From Betaproteobacteria bacterium HGW-Betaproteobacteria-7 (GTDB lineage: Bacteria; Pseudomonadota; Gammaproteobacteria; Burkholderiales; Rhodocyclaceae): 64,000 nt of DNA. The notes beneath the pieces are model-generated. The model ran no database searches. It was given only the letters and a program-made list of their open reading frames with translations, and had not been told where the DNA came from. Position 1 is the stretch's first letter. Each line of letters begins with the position of its first letter. A program made the position numbers and the translations under genes. Where the stretch lies: contig PHCE01000022.1 in assembly GCA_002840765.1 (NCBI GenBank), forward strand, positions 1 to 64,000. Direction: 5' to 3'. This document shows positions 29,983-40,413 of this stretch, one piece after another.

Positions 29983-30332
29983 GCTGCTTTTTTTTGGGCG
30001 GCCATGTTTCCCCAGGTGTTCTTCCAGTACCGGTAGGTATTCTGGGCGGCCATCAGGGAGAGCAGCGACATGCGGGACTGGTGGTGCCACATCCACGACA
30101 GGCGCGGGGCGGGCGTCAGGCCATATTGGGGCGTGCCGCCGACTTCGTCCTCAACGATGGCGAGGAAGCGTTCGACGGTGAGACCCCAGTAGTTGGAGCC
30201 TTCGGCCTTGCCGCAGAGAAATTCGGATTCGGAGAGGGCGCGGCGCCAAAGCTTGAGCGCAAGCTCATCGCTGATGCCAGCCTTCCTGGCGATCCAGGGC
30301 AGGATCTTTGGTGCATTCATGCTGTTGTTCAT
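29979..30332 (-). CDS. Hypothetical protein, function unknown
   Basis: A 117-residue, probably cytoplasmic protein, Trp- and Met-rich, with long amphipathic helices: PKILPWIARKAGISDELALKLWRRAL, then EGSNYWGLTVERFLAIVEDE and a C-terminal MSLLSLMAAQNTYRYWKNTW segment. No catalytic or metal motif is visible. The start at 30332 is chosen because AGGAG precedes it with seven-base spacing. A long AT-rich region of about 250 bases separates it from the divergent uvrD. I do not recognise the family. Confidence 0.75.
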   Translation of the reverse strand: MNNSMNAPKILPWIARKAGISDELALKLWRRALSESEFLCGKAEGSNYWGLTVERFLAIVEDEVGGTPQYGLTPAPRLSWMWHHQSRMSLLSLMAAQNTYRYWKNTWGNMAAQKKAA

Positions 30333-30578
30333 GCTGATACTCCTTGTGCTGATGGCGGTGACCATCGTTTGCTTCGATCGCCTTGTGAGCGAAAAGTTTT
30401 GTGCACTGCAATATATTTTTTAGCAAGTATACTTTGCCTGTTTAATAGGAAACCGATTTTGCGGGCGCAAATTTTGCTGCGTTGCACAATAACAACAATA
30501 TTGGTCTTACCAATTTCCCGCGTCGATCCTGCGGCGTGATTTTACCGCTTTGGCGGTTATTTTTCCGTGAAGTAATTC

Positions 30579-32758
<2,180 letters not shown>

Positions 32759-32762
<4 letters not shown>

Positions 32763-34048
32763 GCCGGTCGGGGGTTGCCGTGACTTTCGATCGAGGCGCG
32801 CAGGAAATAGTGCATCGCCTGGTCGCGCAACATGGCCTGCAGCGCCGCTTCGTCGGCACCGGCGATGGCGGCGTGGAGGTCCGGAGCGATGGCGAGAAAG
32901 CGCTCGACCAGCTGCGGATCGAAATGGCTGCCAGCATCCTTGTCGATGATGGCCAGCGCCTGCGCCAGCGTCATCGGTTCCTTGTAGGGCCGCCGTGAGG
33001 TCAACGCGTCGAAGACGTCGACAATGGCGAAGATGCGTGCGTTGAGCGGAATCTGGGTTCCCTGCAGGCCGCGCAGGTAGCCGGAGCCATCGAATTTCTC
33101 GTGGTGGTCTTCGATGACGGCGCGGGCACCCTGTAGCCAGTCCGACTGTTCGACGATGTCGACGCCGAGGGCAACGTGGGTACGCATGACGGTGAATTCT
33201 TCCGCCGTCAGCTTGCCCGGCTTGAGCAGGATGTTGTCGCTGATGCCGATCTTGCCGACGTCGTGCAGGAAAGCGCCGAGGATCAGCTGGCGCATGTCGT
33301 TGGCCGCCAGACCGACGGCGTCGCCGAGCCGGATGGCGTACAGGGCGACCCGGAAGTTGTGGTCGCCGGTATCCGAATCGCGCTTGGCGATCGCTGCGCC
33401 GAGCACCGAAGCCATCTCCAGGTTGCCTTTCAGTACCTCGTGCGAGAAGCGCAGCACGTCGCGGTTGAGGGCGATGATCACCGGATAGAGCAGCACGGTG
33501 GTCGCCAGTACGGCAAAGAGCACGGCAGCCAGCGTCCGCCAGACGTGGCTGCGCAATTCGTTCAGGGTCGCGTGGTCGACGACGAACACCCCCTCGAAGA
33601 ACCCGGCGTCGCTGGCGGCTGCGGTGCGTAGCGGTACCAGTACCTGGACGACCGTCTCCTCGCCGACGACAAACTTCTGATAGTGGCTCTCGGCATCGAT
33701 CGGGAAACTGTGCTTGTAGCGCTTCAACTCTTCCTCGATGTGCGCGTACTGGGGATTGACCGCTTCCAGCAGGCGCTTCTTGTCGCGGTCATAGACTTCA
33801 ATGACGACGAAGTTGCGCTGGACGAATTCTTTGGCGCGTTGCTCGAGGATCAGCAGCTCGTCCGGCGAGCGCGCCTCGGCATTCAGGCCGGCCGGGGAAA
33901 AGTGCCGGGATTCGCTGGCGGCCAGCGCGACGACCGAATCGTCCAGTTGCCGGAGTTCGATGTAATAAGTCGGGATGCCGACCAGCAGGGAAACGGCCGC
34001 CCAGGCCATGAGCAGCCGCAACAGCACGATACGGTGGATGGAAATCAT
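32759..34048 (-). CDS. Membrane HD-GYP domain protein (putative c-di-GMP phosphodiesterase)
   Basis: A 429-residue protein. Membrane segments at about 7-29 and 171-193 enclose a periplasmic sensor of about 140 residues; the cytosolic HD-GYP domain spans about 205-400. Metal-binding motifs are kept: HDVGKIGI (His262-Asp263), the second His cluster IEDHHEKFDGSG (about 312-323), and DVFDALTSRRPYK. The signature tripeptide is GYL (323-325) instead of GYP. The predicted activity is hydrolysis of c-di-GMP to GMP or pGpG. The start at 34048 is chosen for its membrane-proximal basic N-terminus; 34069 is an alternative. Its end overlaps uvrD by three bases, convergent. Confidence 0.9.
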
Positions 34049-34240
34049 CGGGCAATGATACGCGGGCATCAGAAAAGTTGAATGCCTGACAGGAATCGAT
34101 GAACGGTCGACCTCCTGGCTGTGTCAAGGGCGGGTTAATCCCGGAGGCTCAAGACGGATGCTATTGGCGGCGCGCGCTAGATCGCCGGCCGGGGCAGTGA
34201 TAACCTAGATTTTTCGCCCATAACAATCAAGGAGATCACC

Positions 34241-35215
34241 ATGCCCCACGCCATTCGCCTTCACCTGACCGGTGGCCCCGAAGTCCTGCGCTGGGAAGCG
34301 GTCGATGTCCCGGCCCCGGCCGCCGGCGAGGCAACGGTGCGCCATCATGCCGTCGGCCTCAATTTCATCGATACCTACCACCGCACCGGGCTGTATCCGC
34401 TGCCCCTGCCGAGCGGCCTGGGCCTGGAAGGTGCCGGCGTGGTCGAGGCGGTCGGCGAGGGCGTCAGCGAGGTCAAGGTCGGCGACCGCGTCGCCTATGC
34501 CGGCGGCCCGGTCGGTGCCTATGCCGAGGTGCGCAACATCCCGAGCCATCGCCTGCTCAAGTTGCCGGATGCGATAGATTTCAAAACGGCGGCGGCGATG
34601 ATGCTGCAGGGCCTGACCGCTGCTTACCTGTTGCGCCGCACCTACCGCGTGCAGCCGGGCGATGCCGTGCTGATCCACGCGGCGGCCGGCGGCGTCGGCC
34701 TGATCGCCTGCCAGTGGGCCAAGGCTTTGGGCGCGACGGTGATCGGCACGGTCGGCTCGGCGGCCAAAGGTGAGTTGGCGAAGGCGCATGGTTGCGACCA
34801 CGTGATCAACTACACGACCGAGAACTTCAGTCAGCGCGTCCGCGAGATCACTAATGGTGAAGGCGTGCCGGTGGTCTACGACGGCGTCGGCAAGGATACT
34901 TTCATGGGTTCGCTGGACAGCCTGCGGCCGCTCGGCATGATGGTCAGCTACGGCAATGCCTCCGGCCCGGTGCCGCCGTTCGACGTGCTGCTGCTGTCGC
35001 AAAAGGGTTCTCTGTTCATCACCCGGCCGACGGTGGCCAATTACACGGGCAAGCGCGGCGAACTCGAAGCGCTGGGCGGCGAGTTGTTCGACGTCGTCGC
35101 CGACGGCAAGGTGCGTATTGAAATCAACCAGACCTATGCGCTGGCCGATGCCGCCCAGGCGCATCGTGACCTGGAGGCACGCAAGACCACCGGCTCGACC
35201 ATCCTGCTCCCGTGA
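34241..35215 (+). CDS. NADPH:quinone oxidoreductase (zeta-crystallin type)
   Basis: Medium-chain dehydrogenase/reductase of the QorA family, 324 residues, without the catalytic zinc ligands of alcohol dehydrogenases. Features: NFIDTYHRTGLYPLPLPSGLGLEGAG (substrate domain; key part GLEGAGVVEAVGEG), LLRRTYRVQPGD and the nucleotide fold AAAGGVGLIACQWAKALGATVIG with NADPH-favouring context. An ideal AAGGAG precedes the ATG. It probably reduces quinones or quinone-like electrophiles by one electron. The TAXI gene begins at its stop codon (TGATG), so it is the first gene of a qor-TAXI-ParA run. Confidence 0.93.
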   Translation: MPHAIRLHLTGGPEVLRWEAVDVPAPAAGEATVRHHAVGLNFIDTYHRTGLYPLPLPSGLGLEGAGVVEAVGEGVSEVKVGDRVAYAGGPVGAYAEVRNIPSHRLLKLPDAIDFKTAAAMMLQGLTAAYLLRRTYRVQPGDAVLIHAAAGGVGLIACQWAKALGATVIGTVGSAAKGELAKAHGCDHVINYTTENFSQRVREITNGEGVPVVYDGVGKDTFMGSLDSLRPLGMMVSYGNASGPVPPFDVLLLSQKGSLFITRPTVANYTGKRGELEALGGELFDVVADGKVRIEINQTYALADAAQAHRDLEARKTTGSTILLP

Positions 35216-36540
35216 TGATGGCGAAGATCAAGGCCGGGCTGGTTTCGCTGCGCGATCTGTTCGCTACTGCCTGGTGGATCGTCCTCATCGTCGGTCTCGG
35301 CTTTGTCGTCGCCTACCAGTTCGTCAAGCCGGCGCCGCCCAGCCGCATCGTCATCACCACCGGTGGCGACAGTGGCGCCTATTACACCTTTGCCAAGCGT
35401 TATGCGGCCATCCTGGAGCGCCAAGGGGTGACGCTGGAGGTGCGCACTTCGGCCGGTTCGCTGGAAAACCTGCAACGCCTGGAGCGCGGCGAGGCCGACG
35501 TCGGTTTCGTTCAGGGCGGAGTCATCGAGCCGCCGGCCGATCCCGATGCCGTCGCGGCCAGCGAGCTGCAGTCGCTCGGCAGCGTTTTCTACGAGCCGGT
35601 CTGGGTGTTCTATCGCAGCGAGCAGCCGTTGACCCGCCTGACCGATCTGATCGGCAAGCGCATCGCCATTGGCCAGGAAGGCTCGGGCATCCGCCAACTG
35701 GCCGAGCGCCTGCTGGAAGCCAACGAAATGGAGCGCGACAGCATCCTGCTGCCGCTGACCGGGCTGGATGCCGCCGAGGAATTGCAGCAAGGGCGCCTCG
35801 ATGCTGCCTTCATCATCGCCGCCGAGAGTGCGCCGGTGGTCCAGGTGCTGCTGCGTTCGCCCGGTGTCCGGCTGATGAGCTTCGTCCAAGCCAACGCCTA
35901 TCAGCGGCGCTTTCCTTTCCTGACCCGGTTGACCCTGCCGCAGGGTGTTGCCGACCTGGTTCGCGACTATCCGCCGGAGGATGTGCGGGTGCTGGCGCCG
36001 ACTGCCAATCTGGTGATTCATGAGGATCTGCATCCGGCCCTGCAGACGCTGCTCCTCCAGGTGGTCAGCGAGGTGCATGGACATAGCGGTTTCTTCCAGA
36101 GCGCCGGCGAGTTTCCCGCCTACATGGACCCGCTGCTGCCGCTGTCGCCGGAGGCCGCCCGCTACTATCAGTCGGGGCCACCCTTCCTGCAGCGCTACCT
36201 ACCGTTCTGGCTGGCCGTCCTCATCGACCGGCTGATCGTGCTGCTGGTGCCGATCATCGCCCTGCTCATTCCTTTGCTGCGCATCGCCCCGGCGCTCTAC
36301 ACCTGGCGGGTGCGCTCCAAGGTTTTTCGCTGCTACGGTGAATTGCGCTTCCTCGAAGACGACATCCGCCACCGCTTCGACGCCAGCCGGCTGGCTGACT
36401 ATCGCCAGCGCCTCGATGCCATCGAGGACGAAGCGACCTTGCTGCATATACCGCTCGGTTTCACCGACCTGATCTATACCTTGCGCGAACACATCAATCT
36501 GGTCCGTCACATACTCGACAAGCAGGAGCAAGCAGCATGA
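35215..36540 (+). CDS. Membrane-anchored TAXI-family solute-binding protein
   Basis: A 441-residue protein of the TAXI (TRAP-associated extracytoplasmic immunogenic) family. An N-terminal membrane anchor (about 17-36) leads into the binding domain: IVITTGGDSGAYYTFAKRYA, LENLQRLERGEADVGFVQGG and IAIGQEGSGIRQLAERLL are family hallmarks. Unusually, the C-terminus continues into membrane segments at about 335-365 (LAVLIDRLIVLLVPIIALLIPLL) and a cytosolic helical tail of about 75 residues. No TRAP permease genes are near, so it is more likely a sensor or scaffold than a transporter subunit. The start could be ATG 35215 or 35218. It overlaps the ParA-like gene by four bases. Confidence 0.88.
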   Translation: MMAKIKAGLVSLRDLFATAWWIVLIVGLGFVVAYQFVKPAPPSRIVITTGGDSGAYYTFAKRYAAILERQGVTLEVRTSAGSLENLQRLERGEADVGFVQGGVIEPPADPDAVAASELQSLGSVFYEPVWVFYRSEQPLTRLTDLIGKRIAIGQEGSGIRQLAERLLEANEMERDSILLPLTGLDAAEELQQGRLDAAFIIAAESAPVVQVLLRSPGVRLMSFVQANAYQRRFPFLTRLTLPQGVADLVRDYPPEDVRVLAPTANLVIHEDLHPALQTLLLQVVSEVHGHSGFFQSAGEFPAYMDPLLPLSPEAARYYQSGPPFLQRYLPFWLAVLIDRLIVLLVPIIALLIPLLRIAPALYTWRVRSKVFRCYGELRFLEDDIRHRFDASRLADYRQRLDAIEDEATLLHIPLGFTDLIYTLREHINLVRHILDKQEQAA

Positions 36541-37163
36541 AGGCTTTTTTGATCGCCAATCCCAAGGGCGGTTCAGGCAAGAGCACGCTGGCCACCAACC
36601 TGGCCGGCTATTTCGCCAACCGAGGCCACGACGTCATGCTCGGCGATACCGATCGCCAGCAATCGGCGCGCGAATGGCTGGCCATCCGCCCCTTCGAACT
36701 GCCGACCATCGAAACCTGGGAAACAGGGACGGACAACGTCTCCCGCCCGCCGAAAGGCACCAGCCATGTCGTCCTCGACACCCCGGCCGGCCTCAGCGGC
36801 AAGCTGCTCGACAAGGTGCTCAAGCTGTCGACGCGGGTCATCGTCCCGGTCCAGCCATCAATGTTCGACATGCTGGCGACGCGTCACTTCCTCACCGCGC
36901 TGTTGGCCGAGAAGACAATACGCAAGGGCAAGGCGGATGTCGCCGTGGTCGGCATGCGGGTTGACGCGCGGACCCGGGCGGCCGGCGAGCTGGAACGCTT
37001 CTTTGCCACCTTCGAACTGCCGGTGCTGACCTATCTGCGTAATACGCAAGTCTATGTGCAGGCGACGGCCGCCGGCATGACTCTGTTCGATCTGCCGCCA
37101 TCACGAGCCGAGCGCGACCTGGCGCAGTGGCAGCCGATCATCGACTGGGTCGAGGCGGGCTGA
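36537..37163 (+). CDS. Solitary ParA/MinD-type P-loop ATPase
   Basis: A 208-residue ATPase of the ParA family. It has the deviant Walker A NPKGGSGKST with signature Lys (about residues 9-18), switch I near DTDRQQSAREWL and Walker B-like VVLDTPAGLSG (about 78). No ParB, MinC/E or HTH domain and no plasmid context are present; orphan ParAs of this size often position protein cargo such as chemoreceptor or flagellar clusters. Translational coupling (ATGA overlap) to the TAXI protein, which has a cytosolic tail, suggests the two act together. That is an inference. Confidence 0.9.
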   Translation: MKAFLIANPKGGSGKSTLATNLAGYFANRGHDVMLGDTDRQQSAREWLAIRPFELPTIETWETGTDNVSRPPKGTSHVVLDTPAGLSGKLLDKVLKLSTRVIVPVQPSMFDMLATRHFLTALLAEKTIRKGKADVAVVGMRVDARTRAAGELERFFATFELPVLTYLRNTQVYVQATAAGMTLFDLPPSRAERDLAQWQPIIDWVEAG

Positions 37164-37169
37164 CGGCGC

Positions 37170-37718
37170 TCAGTTGCCGCCGTGCCGGCGGCGACTGGCA
37201 ATGCGCTGGCGCCGGCGTGAACGGACGCGCCAGATCCAGATCAGGTTGATCAGGAGGTAAGTAATCAGGCCGGTGCTGATGGCGAGGGCAACCAGGCCGA
37301 CCAGCAGCGGCCGGCCGAGGCCGATGATGCGTGCCCACAGGGAGATGTCGCCGGTTGGTGGGGCAGCGCGCGCTAGCGTTTTCGCAGCGACTTCCTCGCC
37401 GGTGATCCAGGCACCGAGGTGATAGGCGGCGATATAAACCGGAGCGAAAGTCACCGGGTTGGTGACCAGCGTGCTGGCCGCCGCTGCCGGCAGGTTGGCG
37501 CGCAGGAGGACGGCGGCGACGGCGCTGATCGGGATCTGGGCAATCGGGATCAACAGGCCGAAGAAGATGCCGATCGCCACGCCGAGCGCTACGCCGCGCC
37601 GCGACCAGTGCCACAGGGCCGGATGATCGAGCCAGGGAGCCAACCAGCGCAGCCAGCGATTGGCGAGTATCTGCTGGCGGGTGGGCAATATCTGGCGCAG
37701 CCGTTCACGCCAGTTCAT
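37170..37718 (-). CDS. DUF2062 membrane protein
   Basis: A 182-residue inner-membrane protein with about three hydrophobic segments and the DUF2062 pattern: GVALGVAIGIFFGLLIPIAQIPISAVAAVLLRANLP followed by LVTNPVTFAPVYIAAYHLG (conserved core NPVT.AP.Y). The C-terminus is Arg-rich (RRRQRIASRRRHGG). The family occurs widely in proteobacteria and sometimes fused to glycosyltransferases; its function is unknown. It is convergent with the ParA-like gene, six bases apart. Confidence 0.9.
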   Translation of the reverse strand: MNWRERLRQILPTRQQILANRWLRWLAPWLDHPALWHWSRRGVALGVAIGIFFGLLIPIAQIPISAVAAVLLRANLPAAAASTLVTNPVTFAPVYIAAYHLGAWITGEEVAAKTLARAAPPTGDISLWARIIGLGRPLLVGLVALAISTGLITYLLINLIWIWRVRSRRRQRIASRRRHGGN

Positions 37719-37889
37719 TCAGGCCGGACTCCCGATGGTGGTGGCGAGCCGCCTGCGCGGCGGCTGGCGGGAGATTTGGCTGGGCAGGGGGGCATTTCGC
37801 CATTCTGCCTGATGGCGGCGTTTTCGGGGCGTCATGCAATGCCGCGGACGCTGCTATAGTGAAGCATTGTCACTGCCCGGAGCGCTTGC

Positions 37890-38693
37890 ATGGCCCTGAC
37901 TACTTCCCTGTCCGACCTGTCCGTCCTTCTCGTCGAGCCTTCTCATATGCAGGCGACGCTGGTCAGTCGCATGCTCGAACATCAGGGTGTCTGCCACATC
38001 CAGGTGCTGGCCAGCGCCAGTGAGGCACTGGCGGTCCTGAGCGAGGGGGCAACCGAGGGCACGGTAGTGATCAGCAGCCTCTATCTGCCGGACATGCCGG
38101 GTACCGACCTGGTCATGGCCATGCGCGAGGACGAGGCGCTGGAAGCCATTCCCTTCATCCTGATTTCCAGCGAGACACGGCCGCAGGTGCTCGAACCGAT
38201 TCGCCAGTCGGGCGCCTGCAGCATCGTTAACAAGCCGTTTGATGAACAGCAGTTGTCGCGCGCCCTGTTTGCCGCTGCCGATTACCTCAATCCGCCGGCC
38301 GATCTCGACCTGGCGGAAGTCGAGGGCATGCGCGTGCTGATCGTCGACGACAGCCTGGCGTCGCGCCATCATCTACGCCGCATGCTTGAAGAGCTGGGCA
38401 TCGAGCGCATCACCGAGGCGGTCGATGGCAAGCAGGCAGTGGCCCTGCTCGCCGACACCATGTTCGACCTGGTGATCACCGACTACAACATGCCGGAAAT
38501 GGATGGTCGGGAACTGACCGAATACATCCGCACGCAGAGCTGGCAGGCCGAGGTGCCGGTGTTGATGGTGACCAGTGAGCAGAACATGGGGCGTCTGGCG
38601 GCGGTCGAGCGGGCCGGCGTCTCGGCGATCTGCGACAAGCCCTTCGAGGCGGGCAACATCCGCCGCCTGATCAGCGACGCCTTGACGCGATAA
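37890..38693 (+). CDS. Double-receiver protein (first receiver degenerate)
   Basis: A 267-residue protein of two receiver domains with no output domain. REC2 (about 145-265) is complete: DDS acidic pair, phospho-acceptor Asp in VITDYNMPEMDG (about 205), and Lys in CDKPF. REC1 (about 10-130) keeps the conserved Lys (VNKPFD) but has a single acidic residue (VEPSH) and Ser63 where the phospho-Asp should be (ISSLYLPDMPG), so it should not be phosphorylatable. Such proteins act as phosphate relays or as adaptors in chemotaxis or c-di-GMP pathways. CGGAG precedes the ATG, with a TATAGT 30 bases ahead. Confidence 0.92.
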   Translation: MALTTSLSDLSVLLVEPSHMQATLVSRMLEHQGVCHIQVLASASEALAVLSEGATEGTVVISSLYLPDMPGTDLVMAMREDEALEAIPFILISSETRPQVLEPIRQSGACSIVNKPFDEQQLSRALFAAADYLNPPADLDLAEVEGMRVLIVDDSLASRHHLRRMLEELGIERITEAVDGKQAVALLADTMFDLVITDYNMPEMDGRELTEYIRTQSWQAEVPVLMVTSEQNMGRLAAVERAGVSAICDKPFEAGNIRRLISDALTR

Positions 38694-39219
38694 AGCGGAT
38701 CACCTGCTGGCGGCCGACGATGATGGCGGCGAGCAGGACCAGCAGGGGATCGAAGAGGACATCCCAGAGATTGGCGAAAATGCCGGTCGCCCAGGCGGCG
38801 AGATCAATGGCCAGGATGATCAGCCAAACATTCAGGCGGCGCCAGCAGAGCACCGCTGCCAGCGGCACCATGGCAGCGAGCAGCGGCCAGGGCTGGTAGC
38901 CCAGAGCGTAGGGATCAAAAGCGCCCCAGCCGAGCGCTGCCGGATAGAAAAAGAGAGCGAACACCAATAAGCCGAGCGCCGGCCGGTAACTCAGCGGTGA
39001 CGGTGTGCGGTCGGCCAGTTGGAGAATGGCCAGTTGCAGCAGGGTTACCGAGGGCGCGCCGAGCATCCCATGCATGACCGGCGCCAGACCGGCGAGCAAG
39101 GCGATGGCGGTTGCTGCCATCGCTACCCGCGGGCGCAGCGTGCCGAGCGGCAGCAGGGCGGCCAGGGCGCCGAAAACCAGAGCGTTGGCGAGCAGTCCGT
39201 AGGCGGCGAGGGCGTTCAT
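38671..39219 (-). CDS. Small multi-pass membrane protein, function unknown
   Basis: A 182-residue, very hydrophobic protein with about six membrane segments (for example LLANALVFGALAALLPLG, VAMAATAIALLAGLAP, LLVFALFFYPAALGW, LIILAIDLAAWATGIFANLW) and an Arg-rich end (IASRRR). No family was recognised. It overlaps the sialidase-like gene by four bases (ATGA) and is therefore translated with it; its 3' end overlaps the convergent double-receiver gene by 23 bases. Confidence 0.8.
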   Translation of the reverse strand: MNALAAYGLLANALVFGALAALLPLGTLRPRVAMAATAIALLAGLAPVMHGMLGAPSVTLLQLAILQLADRTPSPLSYRPALGLLVFALFFYPAALGWGAFDPYALGYQPWPLLAAMVPLAAVLCWRRLNVWLIILAIDLAAWATGIFANLWDVLFDPLLVLLAAIIVGRQQVIRFIASRRR

Positions 39220-40370
39220 GGCCGAGCCCCGTCCACCCAGGCGGCACTGAAGGTGACATGGCGGATGCCTTCGCCGCGCCGGAGATAGGCCAGGTGGATG
39301 CGGCCATCACGGCCGAGCAGCAGGCTGGGGGCGGTGAATGAAGCGTTGGTGTCGGTGGCGGCTTCGATGACGCGGCTTTCCTGCCAGCTCTGCCCTTCGT
39401 CGGCGGAAATCCACAACATCAGTTTTTCCCTGCCGGCGGCTGGATTGCCGGCCAGCAGCAGGCGGCCGTCGGCCATTCGCAACGCGGCCAGCGGCAGGTT
39501 GGGGCTGGGCGGGCCGGGATCGTCGCCAGCCGTCCATTGCCGGCCACCGTTCACTGTCAGCGTCGCGCGCACCTGTCCGGGGGCAGGACCGGCATCGCTG
39601 GCCAAGGCGAGGGCGCGTTGCTCGTCGAGGGCAATCACCGCCGCTTGCGGCGCGCGTGCCGGATGGGTCAGGCGCGCCTTGTCGATGACCCGGCCGCGGG
39701 CGTCCAGGCGTAGCCACTCGCCGTGTCCGCCGATCAGGTCGTGGGCCAGCGGCAGGCCGAGGCCGCCATCGGCCAGGGGCACGGGTGGGCTGTCCAGGTT
39801 GGTGCCGAAACCGGCCAGCGGCGAAGTGTTGAGGCGCACTGGCGTACTCCACTGCCGGCCGCCGTCGGTTGACCGGCTATGAACCAGCAGCCGGTTGCCG
39901 CCGGGGCCGCTGGCGATGTACCAGAGATGCAGCCAGCTTCCCTCGCTGTAGAGGACCGGCTGGCCGATCCGCCGAATGTGGGCGAACAGGCCGCCGGCCG
40001 TTCCCTCGCGGGTGGCGATGGCTTGCGGCGGGCGCCAGCCGTCGCGTTCGAGGACGCTGAAATGAATGACCAGGTCACTGGCGTCGTCAGCGCTGCCGGC
40101 AGTCCAGGCGGCGCCGAGGCGACCGTCGGCCAGGAGAACGAGGCTGGGGGCCTGGGTGGCCAGGCCAGCTATTGGCAGCATTTCGCCGGCAAACAGCACC
40201 GGCAGTTGGCTGCTGGTTGCCGGCGGAGGCGGCGGGAAGGATGGCGTGCCGACTTCCGGCATGCGCCAGAAGGCAGCCGCGAGCGCCGCACTGAAGGCGA
40301 GGGCGCCCAGCCAGCGCGGCAGGCCCGCGGCTGGCTGGGCCGGTGGCGAAGAACGGGCAGGCGGCAACAT
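39216..40370 (-). CDS. Sialidase-like beta-propeller protein (exported or membrane-anchored)
   Basis: A 384-residue protein with one N-terminal hydrophobic segment (about 20-36) after a Pro-rich cytosolic tip, then a propeller with three Asp-box (BNR) motifs: STDGGRQWS (about 167), TVNGGRQWT (about 274) and SADEGQSWQ (about 323). This matches the predicted neuraminidase family COG4692. Sialidases need an Arg triad and a Tyr/Glu pair; I cannot confirm them by eye, so enzymatic activity is uncertain. The translationally coupled membrane protein downstream suggests a joint cell-envelope role, perhaps in polysaccharide processing. Confidence 0.8.
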   Translation of the reverse strand: MLPPARSSPPAQPAAGLPRWLGALAFSAALAAAFWRMPEVGTPSFPPPPPATSSQLPVLFAGEMLPIAGLATQAPSLVLLADGRLGAAWTAGSADDASDLVIHFSVLERDGWRPPQAIATREGTAGGLFAHIRRIGQPVLYSEGSWLHLWYIASGPGGNRLLVHSRSTDGGRQWSTPVRLNTSPLAGFGTNLDSPPVPLADGGLGLPLAHDLIGGHGEWLRLDARGRVIDKARLTHPARAPQAAVIALDEQRALALASDAGPAPGQVRATLTVNGGRQWTAGDDPGPPSPNLPLAALRMADGRLLLAGNPAAGREKLMLWISADEGQSWQESRVIEAATDTNASFTAPSLLLGRDGRIHLAYLRRGEGIRHVTFSAAWVDGARP

Positions 40371-40413
40371 GGGCGGGGATTCTAACCCGCTTCCCGAATG
40401 CCAGGAGGGGCGC

